Source: Sedimentitalea sp042687825
GTDB lineage: Bacteria; Pseudomonadota; Alphaproteobacteria; Rhodobacterales; Rhodobacteraceae
Assembly (NCBI RefSeq): GCF_042687825.1
Contig: NZ_JBHUQE010000022.1
Location: forward strand, 1-48,978
Reading direction: 5' to 3'
Length of the DNA: 48,978 nucleotides
The notes beneath the pieces are model-generated. The model saw only the letters and a program-made list of their open reading frames with translations, ran no database searches and was not told the origin of the DNA. The translations under genes were made by a program, and so were the position numbers. This document shows positions 17,963 to 26,429 of this stretch, one piece after another (positions within the stretch are counted from its first letter, which is position 1; each line of letters opens with the position of its first letter).

Positions 17963-19072
17963 TCACCTCGCGATTGTGCCCTGCGATAATATGCTTTGCC
18001 CCCCATCACAAGCCTTGCCCGGGGCCGCGGCCCGCACCGGGCTGCCCGCATCCAGCACCCGCTGCAGGGCCTGCAGCAGCGCGGTTTTCAGCCGCCGGCG
18101 TTCCGCCGCCAGCGCCCCGGCATCGGCAAACAGCGCCGCCAGCCGGACCTGCACGGCGTGATAAGCATCGAAAAACCCGCTATCGGCAAAGGGCGCGGCG
18201 GTGCGCGCGGCCGCCGCCTGCGGACTCAGACCGTAAAGGTTCAGCCAGGCCGGGGCCGGCAGGCCCAGCTCGTGCAGCCGGTGGCCGGGGCCGGCGACAT
18301 ATAACGGCCGCGCACCGCAGGCATAGGCATCAAACAGCTTTTCGGTCAGGTAATCGGGCAGATGGGTGTTCTCGACCGCCCCCAGGCTGCGGCAATGCCC
18401 GTCCAGCCGCATCAGCTTGTCAAAATGCCAGTTATTCACCTCGAACCGGCTGGCCCCGCCCTGCCAGCTCTGGCCCAGCCGCTCGACCACGCCGTCCCGG
18501 CAGGCCAGCGCCAGATCGGTGCGCCAGGAACACAGGCCGATCACGTCGCGCTCGGGCAGGCGGATGTCGAATTGCGGCCCCCGGCGGCGCTCGCACATGA
18601 ATGTCACATCGGCGGCGCAATCGGCAAAGGCACGTTTCCAGTACCCGGCGCCGCGCGCGGCATTGCGGGCGAACCGCCAGCGATAGGCATTGATGAACCG
18701 GTTGTTGGTCAACAGGTAATAGGGCAGGCGCGCAAAGCGGAACACATCCGAGGTCAGATGGTTGATCTGCGTCACCGGCAGGGCGCCAAGGCCGGTGTCG
18801 ATGACGAGCTGCGTTTCCAGCGGCCGGCGCAGACAGGTCGTGTCCCAGAACGGTTCCTCGGACAACAGCACCACCGGGCGCCGCCGCGCCCGCCAATCCG
18901 CGACCAGCGCGCGCGGCGCTTCCTGGATGTCGCGGCCGCGGGCGAACAGGTACAGATCGGCGCGGTCGGGCTGTGCCACCCGCTGGATGACATCGCCAAA
19001 CAGCGGCGCCAGCGCGCGATAGGACAGCGGCGAGCGGTTGGCGTCGCGCCCGGTCATGAAGATCCTGATCAT
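17963..19072 (-). CDS. GT10-like fucosyltransferase
   Basis: 369 residues. The most informative segment is LPDYLTEKLFDAYACGARPLYV near residue 270, matching the YxTEKLxxxxxxGxxPxY acceptor/donor motif of GT10 alpha-1,3-fucosyltransferases. Upstream, LLSEEPFWDTT and FVNNWHFDK-like spacing fit the family loosely. The N-terminus (RIFMTGRDANRSPLSYRAL) has no signal peptide. It is the first gene of the leftward operon containing gmd, as expected for a GDP-fucose user. The frame is open far upstream of 19072, but those codons are antisense to the rightward genes. An exostosin-like GT47 assignment is the main alternative. Confidence 0.65.
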   Translation of the reverse strand: MIRIFMTGRDANRSPLSYRALAPLFGDVIQRVAQPDRADLYLFARGRDIQEAPRALVADWRARRRPVVLLSEEPFWDTTCLRRPLETQLVIDTGLGALPVTQINHLTSDVFRFARLPYYLLTNNRFINAYRWRFARNAARGAGYWKRAFADCAADVTFMCERRRGPQFDIRLPERDVIGLCSWRTDLALACRDGVVERLGQSWQGGASRFEVNNWHFDKLMRLDGHCRSLGAVENTHLPDYLTEKLFDAYACGARPLYVAGPGHRLHELGLPAPAWLNLYGLSPQAAAARTAAPFADSGFFDAYHAVQVRLAALFADAGALAAERRRLKTALLQALQRVLDAGSPVRAAAPGKACDGGQSILSQGTIAR

Positions 19073-19276
19073 ATGGTCCCTGCCCCGAAACGGCCCTGCC
19101 CGCCTGTTCAGAGCCTGTTTTAGGCGCTTTGCCGGCGATTGAAAACGCCCCCGCGGATCCCCCCGGACGGCGCAAGCCGCCTGCATCATGCGAGGGCCGG
19201 CGGCGCTCGGGGCTTTTCTTGGCCGCCGCCATCGGGCACCTAAGGGGCATCGCCCACCAGCCGGATACCCGAGCCC

Positions 19277-19876
19277 TTGCCCGATCCCCTGCCCGATGCC
19301 GTGCCAGCCCCCGTGCCAGCCCCCGTAACCAACACCCCGACCGACACCCCGACCGGTCCAGACCTGGTTCCAGACCTGGTTCCGGGCCTGAACCGGCTGC
19401 GCCACGGCCGCGCGGCCGGCGCGATCGCCGACCGGGTCGATCTTGCCCCCGGCCTGGCGCTGATCGCCGACCCGGCGCTGCGGGCCACGGGCCGCTGGCG
19501 CTCGCCCGCCGGGCGGCTGCTGGAGCTTGAGATCGAGACCGGCGGGCGCGGCGACTGGATGGCGCTGCATCTGGCGCTGGCAACGCCGGATCTGGCCCCG
19601 GCGGCGTTTTTCGGCTTTGCCTGCACCGGGCTGGCGCCGCAGATGCAGCTGATCCGGGCCTGCCTGCGCTCGGGGCGCGCCGATGGCGGCTTTGTCGACT
19701 GCTTTTTCGACCGCCACATCCTGACCGCGCCGGAACCGGCGGCGCATGTGGACGCGCTGCACCTGCCGACGCAGCCAGAGGTGCCCGAGGACGCCCCCTG
19801 GCGCGAATTGCTGCTGTTCCTGCCGCCCGAACCGGTGCGCTGGCACCTGCATGACCTGCGGGTGTTTGCGGCATGA
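19277..19876 (+). CDS. Small uncharacterised protein, paralogue-like to the one at 7360
   Basis: Up to 199 residues; the start is uncertain. The frame opens after a TAA at 19241 and has no ATG before the conserved core, so TTG 19277, GTG 19301 or GTG 19313 must be used, and none has a good ribosome site. The first ~40 residues are low complexity from short repeats (two 12-bp units at 19301-19324, then Thr/Pro and LVPD repeats). The core (residues ~75-199) matches the protein at 7360 in order of elements: DWMALHLAL, FFGFACTG, RACLRS, GGFVDCFFD, RELLLFLP. The stop overlaps the GT2 start (ATGA), so the two are translated together. Function unknown. Confidence 0.65.
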   Translation: MPDPLPDAVPAPVPAPVTNTPTDTPTGPDLVPDLVPGLNRLRHGRAAGAIADRVDLAPGLALIADPALRATGRWRSPAGRLLELEIETGGRGDWMALHLALATPDLAPAAFFGFACTGLAPQMQLIRACLRSGRADGGFVDCFFDRHILTAPEPAAHVDALHLPTQPEVPEDAPWRELLLFLPPEPVRWHLHDLRVFAA

Positions 19877-20847
19877 GCGATGCGCTGCAGCTGACCGTCG
19901 CGATCCCGGTGCATGACGACCTGCCCTATCTGACGCGGCTGCTCGGGCGGCTGCACGGCCTGGGCTGCGTGGCGCATGTGGTGGTGGTCGATGACGGCTC
20001 GCCGGTGCCGCTGGACGCCCCGGCGCTCTGCGCCGCCTCGGGGCTGGCCCGCCGCCAGCTGACGCTGGTGCGCCATGACCGCCCGCAGGGGCCGGGGGTG
20101 GCGCGCAACCGGGCGCTGGCGCAGGTGCGCACCGGGCATCTGCTGTTTCTGGACGCGGACGATCTGCCCACCGCCGAACTGCCCGGGCTGCTGGCGGATC
20201 TGGCCGGGCAGCGCTTTGATTTCTGCATCTTCCAGCATCACGACAGCCGCAGCGCCGCCGAGGGGCGCTGGGGCCAGACCCGGCATGACCGGGCCCTGTG
20301 GCGCGCCGCCGGCACCGATATCGGCGCGCTCGGCCCGGTGACGCCCGAGGCGGCGGCACAGCTGATGCGCACCGCCAACTATCCCTGGAACAAGATCTAC
20401 CGCACCGATTTTTTGCGCCGGCACCGCATCGCCTGTTCGCCGATCCCGGTGCACGAGGATATCGAACTGCACTGGCGCAGCTTTCTCTGCGCCGACCGGA
20501 TCCTGGCCAGCGACCGGGTCGCGGTGATCCATTTCGTCGATGACGGCGGCAACCGGCTGACCAACCGGGCCGGGCCGGAACGGCTGCAGGTGTTCCAGCC
20601 GCTGGATGCGCTGGCCGCCGAGATCGCCGCGCGCGGCACCGACCCAATGCCGTTCCTGCTGTTCAGCCTGGAACTGCTGGACTGGATCCGCGGCAATCTG
20701 CGGCCCGAGTTGCAGCCCGACCTGACCCGGCGCGCCCGGGACTGGATGGCCCGGCACCTGAGCCCGGCGCAATCCGCCGCCCTGGACGCCGCCCGTCCCG
20801 GCCTGCGCGCCCGCCTCGCCCCTGCCCCGCCTGGCCCAGCCCCCTGA
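19873..20847 (+). CDS. Family 2 glycosyltransferase
   Basis: 324 residues. LTVAIPVHDDLPYLTRLLGRL and VVVDDGSPVPL form the nucleotide-sugar site. GPGVARNRAL and LFLDADDLP (DxD) follow. NYPWNKIYRTDFLRR and HEDIELHWRSF are the acceptor-side motifs of the WcaA/SpsA-like GT2 group. Its ATG overlaps the stop of the small protein upstream. The C-terminus is a Pro/Ala-rich tail. Downstream lies about 1.25 kb of decayed DNA, so this gene ends the left half of the EPS cluster. Donor sugar unknown. Confidence 0.88.
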   Translation: MSDALQLTVAIPVHDDLPYLTRLLGRLHGLGCVAHVVVVDDGSPVPLDAPALCAASGLARRQLTLVRHDRPQGPGVARNRALAQVRTGHLLFLDADDLPTAELPGLLADLAGQRFDFCIFQHHDSRSAAEGRWGQTRHDRALWRAAGTDIGALGPVTPEAAAQLMRTANYPWNKIYRTDFLRRHRIACSPIPVHEDIELHWRSFLCADRILASDRVAVIHFVDDGGNRLTNRAGPERLQVFQPLDALAAEIAARGTDPMPFLLFSLELLDWIRGNLRPELQPDLTRRARDWMARHLSPAQSAALDAARPGLRARLAPAPPGPAP

Positions 20848-21068
20848 TCCGGGCCGTTCAAGTGTAGAATCCGTTCCTGTTTTGACCCGCTCCCCTTTGT
20901 CGGACCAGCCGGCTGGAGATTTTCCGGGGGTTTGAACTCAGGGCGGCCTGCCCAGACCCGAGCCGTTTATCAGCGAGATCGGAGGTTCGTTCCCGATTGC
21001 CCTGTGGGGTCGTACCTCGTTGTCGTCTCTGCGCCAGTCCTCCATTTTTGTGCGGGCGGCCGTCGCGG

Positions 21069-21394
21069 TTCATTCACCTGCGTTACGACGAACTCCGCGG
21101 GCAGAACTGGCTCACCCTGCCGGACAAGGTTCCGCCTTCGAAATGGCCGAGTGCCCAGATCCAGGCGGCGATCGGCATCCCCTCGCACGATCTGCGGACA
21201 CTCGCCGCGGACTACGTCCGGCGTCACGATCCGTCCGTCGCCGCTGATGTGATCGCCCCCACCTGGGCCACAAGACGCGGGAGGCCGGTGAGGCCTATCG
21301 CGCCGAGACAGAAAGCGAGACGGGTCGCGAAACGAACGACCGAAAACGCCATGGGCTTTCCGCACCAACCTCGCTGGCCGGCTCTTTCCGGTGA
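21069..21394 (+). pseudogene. Tyrosine recombinase (integrase) C-terminal relic
   Basis: Only the catalytic C-terminal part remains. One frame gives FIHLRYDELRGQNWLTLP and IPSHDLRTLAADYV, fitting the active-site HxxR box. After the C5 run at 21256-21260 the frame changes and continues HLGHKTREAGEAYRAE, fitting the second His box and the nucleophilic Tyr. Adding one C to that run would join them into a single frame ending at the TGA at 21394. The N-terminal arm-binding and core-binding domains are absent. The gene is inactive as written. Confidence 0.6.
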
Positions 21395-21664
21395 GAACCG
21401 GCCGCCGGGGTCGGTGAAACAGAGGAAAACAACATGGACCAAATGGAACCAACACCCCCTTCGCAATCACGCGTGAGGTCGTTCTCAAGGGCGCCGGCAC
21501 TGATAAGTTCGCCGCCCGGCTCTATCCCTGCTGAGCGGGATCCGCCCGCCCGGATCCGCTGAACATGCCGCCGGACCGGGGCCGCCACCCTGCCCGACCA
21601 AAGGAAGGCAGTCGGGCGTCTTGACGCTGCCGCCCGGGTGCAGAGCTAACAAGAGAAGACCCCC

Positions 21665-21799
21665 ATGACCTATCACCGGAAAATCGACCCGGAGTCCGTG
21701 TTCGATCCCAATGCCGACCTTAAAAGGGTCTGCCGGTTTCTCGACGAACACGGATCCGCGCTCGCAAATGCGGCCCATAACCGAAACCAATCTCGATGA
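21665..21799 (+). pseudogene. Short orphan reading frame, probable relic
   Basis: A 44-codon frame starting MTYHRKIDPESVFDPNADLK, preceded by a purine-rich AGAGAAGA about seven bases upstream. Beyond its stop, another frame at once continues with protein-like sequence (ITETNLDDLAADAVRFGREV ...). That suggests a longer gene broken by frameshift. I do not recognise the family. Confidence 0.3.
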
Positions 21800-22098
21800 C
21801 CTGGCCGCGGATGCCGTGCGGTTCGGTCGCGAGGTGGCGCACAAGGCCCGCGCCCTGCGCCTCGGCGGCAGTGCTGGCGAGGTCGCCTTTGTCGCGCGCT
21901 GTCTCGCGCGGCCTGGTGATCACCAGCCCTTCGTTAAGGCCGACGAGGGAGGTCTCGCGGCCATCGGCGAGATCCTCGACAAGGACATCGCGCGCGGACC
22001 TCACGGCCTTTGCCGTGGGTTTCACGACGGGTCGGCTGCACCGGGCGCCCGGTTGCGCGGGGTCGGAACGATGTTGCCCCCGGCGCCGGGGCCGGCCC

Positions 22099-23247
22099 TC
22101 AGAGCGGGGCGGTGAAAAAGGCCGGCGGGCGGGTGCCGGCGGCGACATGGCTCTGAAAGCGCCGCGCCGCGTCCAGCGCCTCGCGGATGGTCACGTCCAT
22201 GTCGAGATAGCGATAGGTGCCCAGCCGACCGACAAAGCTGACCCCTTCGGTGGCCTCGGCCTGCGCCACGTAGTCGCCCAGCAGCGCCTTTTCCGCCACC
22301 TGCCGGATCGGGTAATAGGGGATGTCCTCGGGCGCGCAGGCGCGCGAGAATTCGCGGTAACAGACCGAGCCGGCATGCTCTTCCCAGGGGGCGAAATGCT
22401 TGTGTTCGGTGATGCGCGTATAGGGCACGCTTTCCTCGCCATAGTTCATCACCGCACAGCCCTGGTAATCGCCGTCATAGGTGAACCGTTCGAAATCCAG
22501 CGTGCGATAACCCAGCCGCCCGAGATCATAGTCAAACCAGCCATCCAGCGGCCCGGAATAGAACACATGGTCGTAATCGCCGGCCTGGGAACGGTCGAAA
22601 ACCGTCTCTAACCGCACCGTCAGGCCCGGATGATCGAGAATGCGTTCGATCATCGCCGTATAGCCCTGCTCGGGCATGCCCTGGAACTTGTGAAAGAAAT
22701 AATTGTCGTCGTAATTGAACCGCACCGGCAGGCGTTTCAGGATGCTGGCGGGCAGCGCGCTGGGATGGCAGCCCCACTGCTTTTGCGTATAGCCCTTGAA
22801 AAACGCCTCGTAGAGATCGCGCCCGACAAAGCGCATCGCCTGTTCCTCGAATGTCTGCGGATCGGCGATAGAGGTGTCGGCCTGCTCTTCGGCGATAAAG
22901 GCGCGCGCCTCGTCCGGGCGCAGGGTCTTGCCAAAGAACTGGTTGATCGTGTGCAGGTTCACCGGCAGCGAATAGACCGCGCCGCCGGTGGTCGCCTTGA
23001 CCCGGTTCTTGTAGGGTTTGAACGTGGTGAATCCGTTGACGTAGTCCCAAACCTCTTCGTCATCGGTGTGAAAGATATGCGGGCCATAGACATGCACCAT
23101 CACCCCGGTCTCGGGGTCGCGCCGGGTGTGGCAATTGCCGCCCACATGATCGCGGCTGTCCACCACCGTGACCGTATGCCCGGCCTCGGCCAGATGCCGC
23201 CCGATCACTGCCCCGGAAAGCCCGGCGCCGACACAGAGTATGTTCAT
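22099..23247 (-). CDS. glf: UDP-galactopyranose mutase
   Basis: 382 residues, the normal size. The FAD-binding start is MNILCVGAGLSGAVIGRHLAE. GGNCHT, VHVYGPHIFHT, the GYTQKQWG segment and RFNYDDNYFF carry the substrate-binding Trp and Tyr residues of the family, and GRLGTYRYLDMD near the end is the second FAD contact. It interconverts UDP-galactopyranose and UDP-galactofuranose. The start overlaps the stop of the sulfotransferase-like gene at 23244 by four bases, and GlfT-like transferases lie at 24362 and 29467. This is direct evidence that the product contains galactofuranose. Confidence 0.97.
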   Translation of the reverse strand: MNILCVGAGLSGAVIGRHLAEAGHTVTVVDSRDHVGGNCHTRRDPETGVMVHVYGPHIFHTDDEEVWDYVNGFTTFKPYKNRVKATTGGAVYSLPVNLHTINQFFGKTLRPDEARAFIAEEQADTSIADPQTFEEQAMRFVGRDLYEAFFKGYTQKQWGCHPSALPASILKRLPVRFNYDDNYFFHKFQGMPEQGYTAMIERILDHPGLTVRLETVFDRSQAGDYDHVFYSGPLDGWFDYDLGRLGYRTLDFERFTYDGDYQGCAVMNYGEESVPYTRITEHKHFAPWEEHAGSVCYREFSRACAPEDIPYYPIRQVAEKALLGDYVAQAEATEGVSFVGRLGTYRYLDMDVTIREALDAARRFQSHVAAGTRPPAFFTAPL

Positions 23248-24281
23248 GCTGTCTTTTTCCTTTTCTGCCCGGGCGCGGCGGCCGGGCCGGTCTGGTTCTG
23301 CTGGTCCTGGATGATGGCGCTGATCAGCGGCCAGACATAGTCGCGCATCAGGGTGTCGCTGTCCTCGGGCAGGGCCCGCGCCGCCAGCGGCATATCGGGG
23401 CCCGGCAGCGGTTCCAGAAACAGCGCGTCGCGCCCGAAATAGCGCTGCGCCAGGGCCCGGTTGCCGGGCGCGTATTCCGCCATCAGCTCGACCCTTTCGG
23501 CATGCGGGATCATCAGCTCGGTCTGCCGCCGGCCGCCGGTCAGCGCCCGGTCCACCGCGGCACAGGCCAGGTTCAGCCGCTCGCGATAGGGCTCCTTGGC
23601 CTCGTGCAGCGGCAGGCGGCGCATGAATTCCGAGATCCGCGGCGAATAGCTGGCATTGACATGCGCCGGCGCGCCGAACCCGGTCCGGTCGGTCAGCCCG
23701 ATACTGTCGCAGAACATCTCGATCGGGCCGCTGGCCATCTGCTGCTTTTCATACAGGTTCAGGATCACGTTCTCGCGCCCGAACAGCTTTTCCAGATGGC
23801 GCACATAGCCATCGTACCGGATCCAGTGAAAGGCGTCGCGCATCTCAAGGAAATCGTCGAACCGGCAATGGCTCAGCTTGCTGTCCCACTGCCATTTCAC
23901 GTTCTGCAGATACCAGCTTTCCAGCCAGATATCCTGGCGCCGCAGGGTGAACACCACCTTGACGTCGAACCCGTCGCGGAACCGCGCCAGCGCGCCCAGA
24001 TCGCGGCGCATGCAGATATCCTCGTCGCTCAGCACGATCGCGCGGATCGGGTGTTTCTTGTCGTCGGCGCGCGCGGTCAGGGTCTCGGTCATGGCCGCGA
24101 CCCGGCCGGGATCGGCAAACAGCCGGTTCATCTGGGCCAGATGCCGGCGCACGCCGAACGGATAGAGAAACCCCTGGCGCATCATCGGCTGAACGTTCTG
24201 ATACAGATAGGCCTGCAGGGCCGATGTCGCGGTGCGATGGGCCCCGATATGAATGAAAAGCTGTCGTTTCACGTCTGTCAC
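23244..24281 (-). CDS. Sulfotransferase-like protein (5 of 5)
   Basis: 345 residues. QLFIHIGAHRTATSALQAYL at the N-terminus is a P-loop of the HIGxxKTGTT type with R-T-A-T in place of K-T-G-T. VVFTLRRQDIWLESWYLQNV near residue 110 fits the 3'-phosphate segment. The last ~25 residues are Gln/Pro/Lys-rich. It is translationally coupled to glf through ATGA, so sulfation of a galactofuranose-containing chain is a reasonable inference. The altered loop lowers certainty that it is active. Confidence 0.72.
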   Translation of the reverse strand: MTDVKRQLFIHIGAHRTATSALQAYLYQNVQPMMRQGFLYPFGVRRHLAQMNRLFADPGRVAAMTETLTARADDKKHPIRAIVLSDEDICMRRDLGALARFRDGFDVKVVFTLRRQDIWLESWYLQNVKWQWDSKLSHCRFDDFLEMRDAFHWIRYDGYVRHLEKLFGRENVILNLYEKQQMASGPIEMFCDSIGLTDRTGFGAPAHVNASYSPRISEFMRRLPLHEAKEPYRERLNLACAAVDRALTGGRRQTELMIPHAERVELMAEYAPGNRALAQRYFGRDALFLEPLPGPDMPLAARALPEDSDTLMRDYVWPLISAIIQDQQNQTGPAAAPGQKRKKTA

Positions 24282-24361
24282 CGGTTGCGAAAGGCTCGGG
24301 CGCTGCTTACCCCCGATCCCCGGGGGAGTTCAAAGCAAAAGAATCCCCTTTTTGGCGAAGA

Positions 24362-26341
24362 TCAGGCGGATTGCCGCGCCGCCGCCGGGTTTTGGGCCGG
24401 ATTCTGGGCCGGTTTCTGGGCCGGATTATCGGTCGGTTCCGGGGCCGAATCCAACGCCGGATCCGGGGCCGGTGCCGGATCGGTCAGATGCAGCTTGGCG
24501 CGCCAATAGGGCTCGGCGGTCAGGCGGTCATAACCCGCCCGCCAGTCGTCGCGCAGCCGGTCATAGTCGCGCAGGAAACGCCGCGCCAGCCCGGCAAAAC
24601 GCCGGCTTTCCCGCAGCAGCCGGCGCTTGGAATGGCGCACCGTATAGGCCTGGCGCCGGTTGCCGCTGAGATAGGTGATCTCGGCCGCGCCCCAGCTCAG
24701 GCCGATGCTGCCGCGATCCTCGGCGCGCAGCACGATGCGGCGGCCATAGCGGGAATAGAACGGCAGCAGATGGCCGTTCAGGGTGATCTTCATGCCCAGC
24801 CGCGCCAGCCAGTTCAGCGGCTTGCGCCGCGGCGGCAAATCGGCCAGATGCGGCGGCGCCGGCGCCCAGGCCTCGTCCACGGTCAGCGCCTTGATGTCGG
24901 CCCGGCGCTGCGCCATGTCGGCATGCGCGTCAAAGAAATCCGGCCCCTGCATCACATCCGCCAGCGCCAGGTTGATCGCCGCCAGGGTCTCGTAATGCAT
25001 CCGCGGCAGGTTGCGCAGAAAGAACCAGACCGCGATCTTCAGGGTGCGCAGCGCGCCCACGTCCAGCGCCGGCAGGCTGAGGTGATGCGCCATGTGGCTG
25101 CGCAGATCCAGATACCAGGTCAGCGGGCTTTCCTTGTCGGTGAAACTGTCCTGAAAGGACACCACCCCGTTCAGCCGCACGATGTTGAAATCATGCACCA
25201 GCGAGAAACTGACATCGTCGCCGCGCACGAAGAACGGGAACGGCATATGCTGCACCCGGTCCACCGGAAAGGCGAAATACCACCAGCCGCCATACAGGGT
25301 CGGCGGCGCCGGCCGGCTGGTGGCGAATTCCATGGCAAAGGTCTCGCCGGTGTCGCGCAGATCGGTGCCCATGAACAGCGGCCGGCAGCGGCCGTGAAAC
25401 AGCGCGCCGTTCTCCCAGATCGACCAGCGGTGCTGGGCGGTGATCATCGCGCCGGCAATCGCGGTGGCCGGGTCGGTGGCATAGGCCAGGAACATCCAGC
25501 TGCGGTCCAGGCTGGCCATGTGCACCGAGGCGTCGTCATCCATGAACAGGCAATGGCTGGCGCCGCGGTCGCGCGCCGCCAGCAGGCCGCGGGCAAAGCC
25601 GCCGGCGCCGCCCAGATTCTCGTTGCCGATCAGCGACACCTCCGGGGTTTCGGCGATCTCGGCGCTGCGGCCATTGTCGGTGACGATCAGGTGCACATGA
25701 TCGGCCAGAACGCTGTCGGCCAGATGCGCCCGGAACCGCGCCACCGTGCGCTGCACCGCGGCCTCGCGGCGAAAGGTGGTGATCGCGATCGCCAGTTCGG
25801 GCACCCGGCGCGGCGCATCCCGGGTCTGCCAGGACAGGTCGCACAGCCGGCCCGGCTGCAAGGCCCGGATTTCGCAGAACAGCACGCCCTCGCCGCTTTC
25901 CGCCGCATCGCCGATCACCGCGATGGCGGCGGCCATGTCCAGCCGCAGCGGCGCCGCCCCGGACAGGGTGACGATCTCGCTGACCAGCCGGTCCCACGAG
26001 CGGTGCGGCAGCGCCAGGAACACCGTCACCTCGAACATGCCCTGCCCCGCCAGCACCAAATGCAGATCGCTCAGCGCGCAATGGCGGTGCCATTTGCCCA
26101 GGTTGAACAGGTTGAACCAGGTGTCGAATCCGGCGGTCCCGCCGGGTTCGAACCGGATTTCGCGGCCGCTGTCGGACGCCCCCACCGGGCCGCGCAGGCG
26201 CATGTAGAGATCGCGTTCGGTGCAGATGCCCTGTTCCGGCCAGATCAGACCCTGCAGGGTGGTGAACCCGTCCGGGCCGGTCCCGACAGCCGCTGCAATC
26301 GCCGATGCGTCCCGTGTCCCGGTTTCCGCCTGATCCGTCAT
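24362..26341 (-). CDS. GlfT2-like galactofuranosyltransferase
   Basis: 659 residues. An N-terminal beta-rich domain (~1-175) contains DTWFNLFNLGKWHRH, equivalent to the NAFPASYWRRW-type segment of mycobacterial GlfT2. The GT-A domain runs from ~180: LAIAITTFRRE, NENLGGAGGFARG, the metal-binding FMDDDASV (Asp268-270), GGWWYFAFP, and FVRGDDVSF (Asp375-376) as candidate catalytic aspartates. The helical C-terminal part is followed by a NPAQKPAQ-type repeat tail from 12-bp repeats (24380-24430). GlfT2 is a polymerising galactan synthase in actinobacteria. Together with Glf and the GT2 at 29467, this predicts a galactofuranan-like backbone or segment. An 80-bp gap before the next leftward gene holds only a G/C hairpin-like run. 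Confidence 0.88.
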   Translation of the reverse strand: MTDQAETGTRDASAIAAAVGTGPDGFTTLQGLIWPEQGICTERDLYMRLRGPVGASDSGREIRFEPGGTAGFDTWFNLFNLGKWHRHCALSDLHLVLAGQGMFEVTVFLALPHRSWDRLVSEIVTLSGAAPLRLDMAAAIAVIGDAAESGEGVLFCEIRALQPGRLCDLSWQTRDAPRRVPELAIAITTFRREAAVQRTVARFRAHLADSVLADHVHLIVTDNGRSAEIAETPEVSLIGNENLGGAGGFARGLLAARDRGASHCLFMDDDASVHMASLDRSWMFLAYATDPATAIAGAMITAQHRWSIWENGALFHGRCRPLFMGTDLRDTGETFAMEFATSRPAPPTLYGGWWYFAFPVDRVQHMPFPFFVRGDDVSFSLVHDFNIVRLNGVVSFQDSFTDKESPLTWYLDLRSHMAHHLSLPALDVGALRTLKIAVWFFLRNLPRMHYETLAAINLALADVMQGPDFFDAHADMAQRRADIKALTVDEAWAPAPPHLADLPPRRKPLNWLARLGMKITLNGHLLPFYSRYGRRIVLRAEDRGSIGLSWGAAEITYLSGNRRQAYTVRHSKRRLLRESRRFAGLARRFLRDYDRLRDDWRAGYDRLTAEPYWRAKLHLTDPAPAPDPALDSAPEPTDNPAQKPAQNPAQNPAAARQSA

Positions 26342-26429
26342 CTCCGCAGCTCCCCTGGCCCGCCTGCGCCACTCCTTACTGGAGCCGGCCCGGCAAGTTC
26401 AACCGGCGATCGCCGCGCGCGCCGCCGCC

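Larger units (their letters stand above)
20848..22098. other. Decayed region without intact genes
   Basis: This 1251-bp stretch between the GT2 stop and the glf stop has no convincing full-length gene. It contains a frameshifted tyrosine-recombinase fragment (21069-21394), a short open frame at 21665-21799, and several overlapping frames that each look protein-like for 20-40 residues and then break. Base composition is visibly less GC-biased at third positions than in the flanking genes. I read it as the remains of an inserted element. Confidence 0.6.

Noticed and set aside
14499..18161. Very long rightward frame of ~1220 codons
   Set aside because: It runs antisense across Gmd and the coiled-coil genes, has Arg/Pro/Ala-rich sequence and no domain. 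Gmd on the opposite strand is certain.
19073..20647. Upstream extension of the GT10-like gene to 894 codons
   Set aside because: It is antisense to the small orphan protein and the GT2, and is Arg/Pro-rich without motifs. The ATG at 19072 begins the conserved-looking part.
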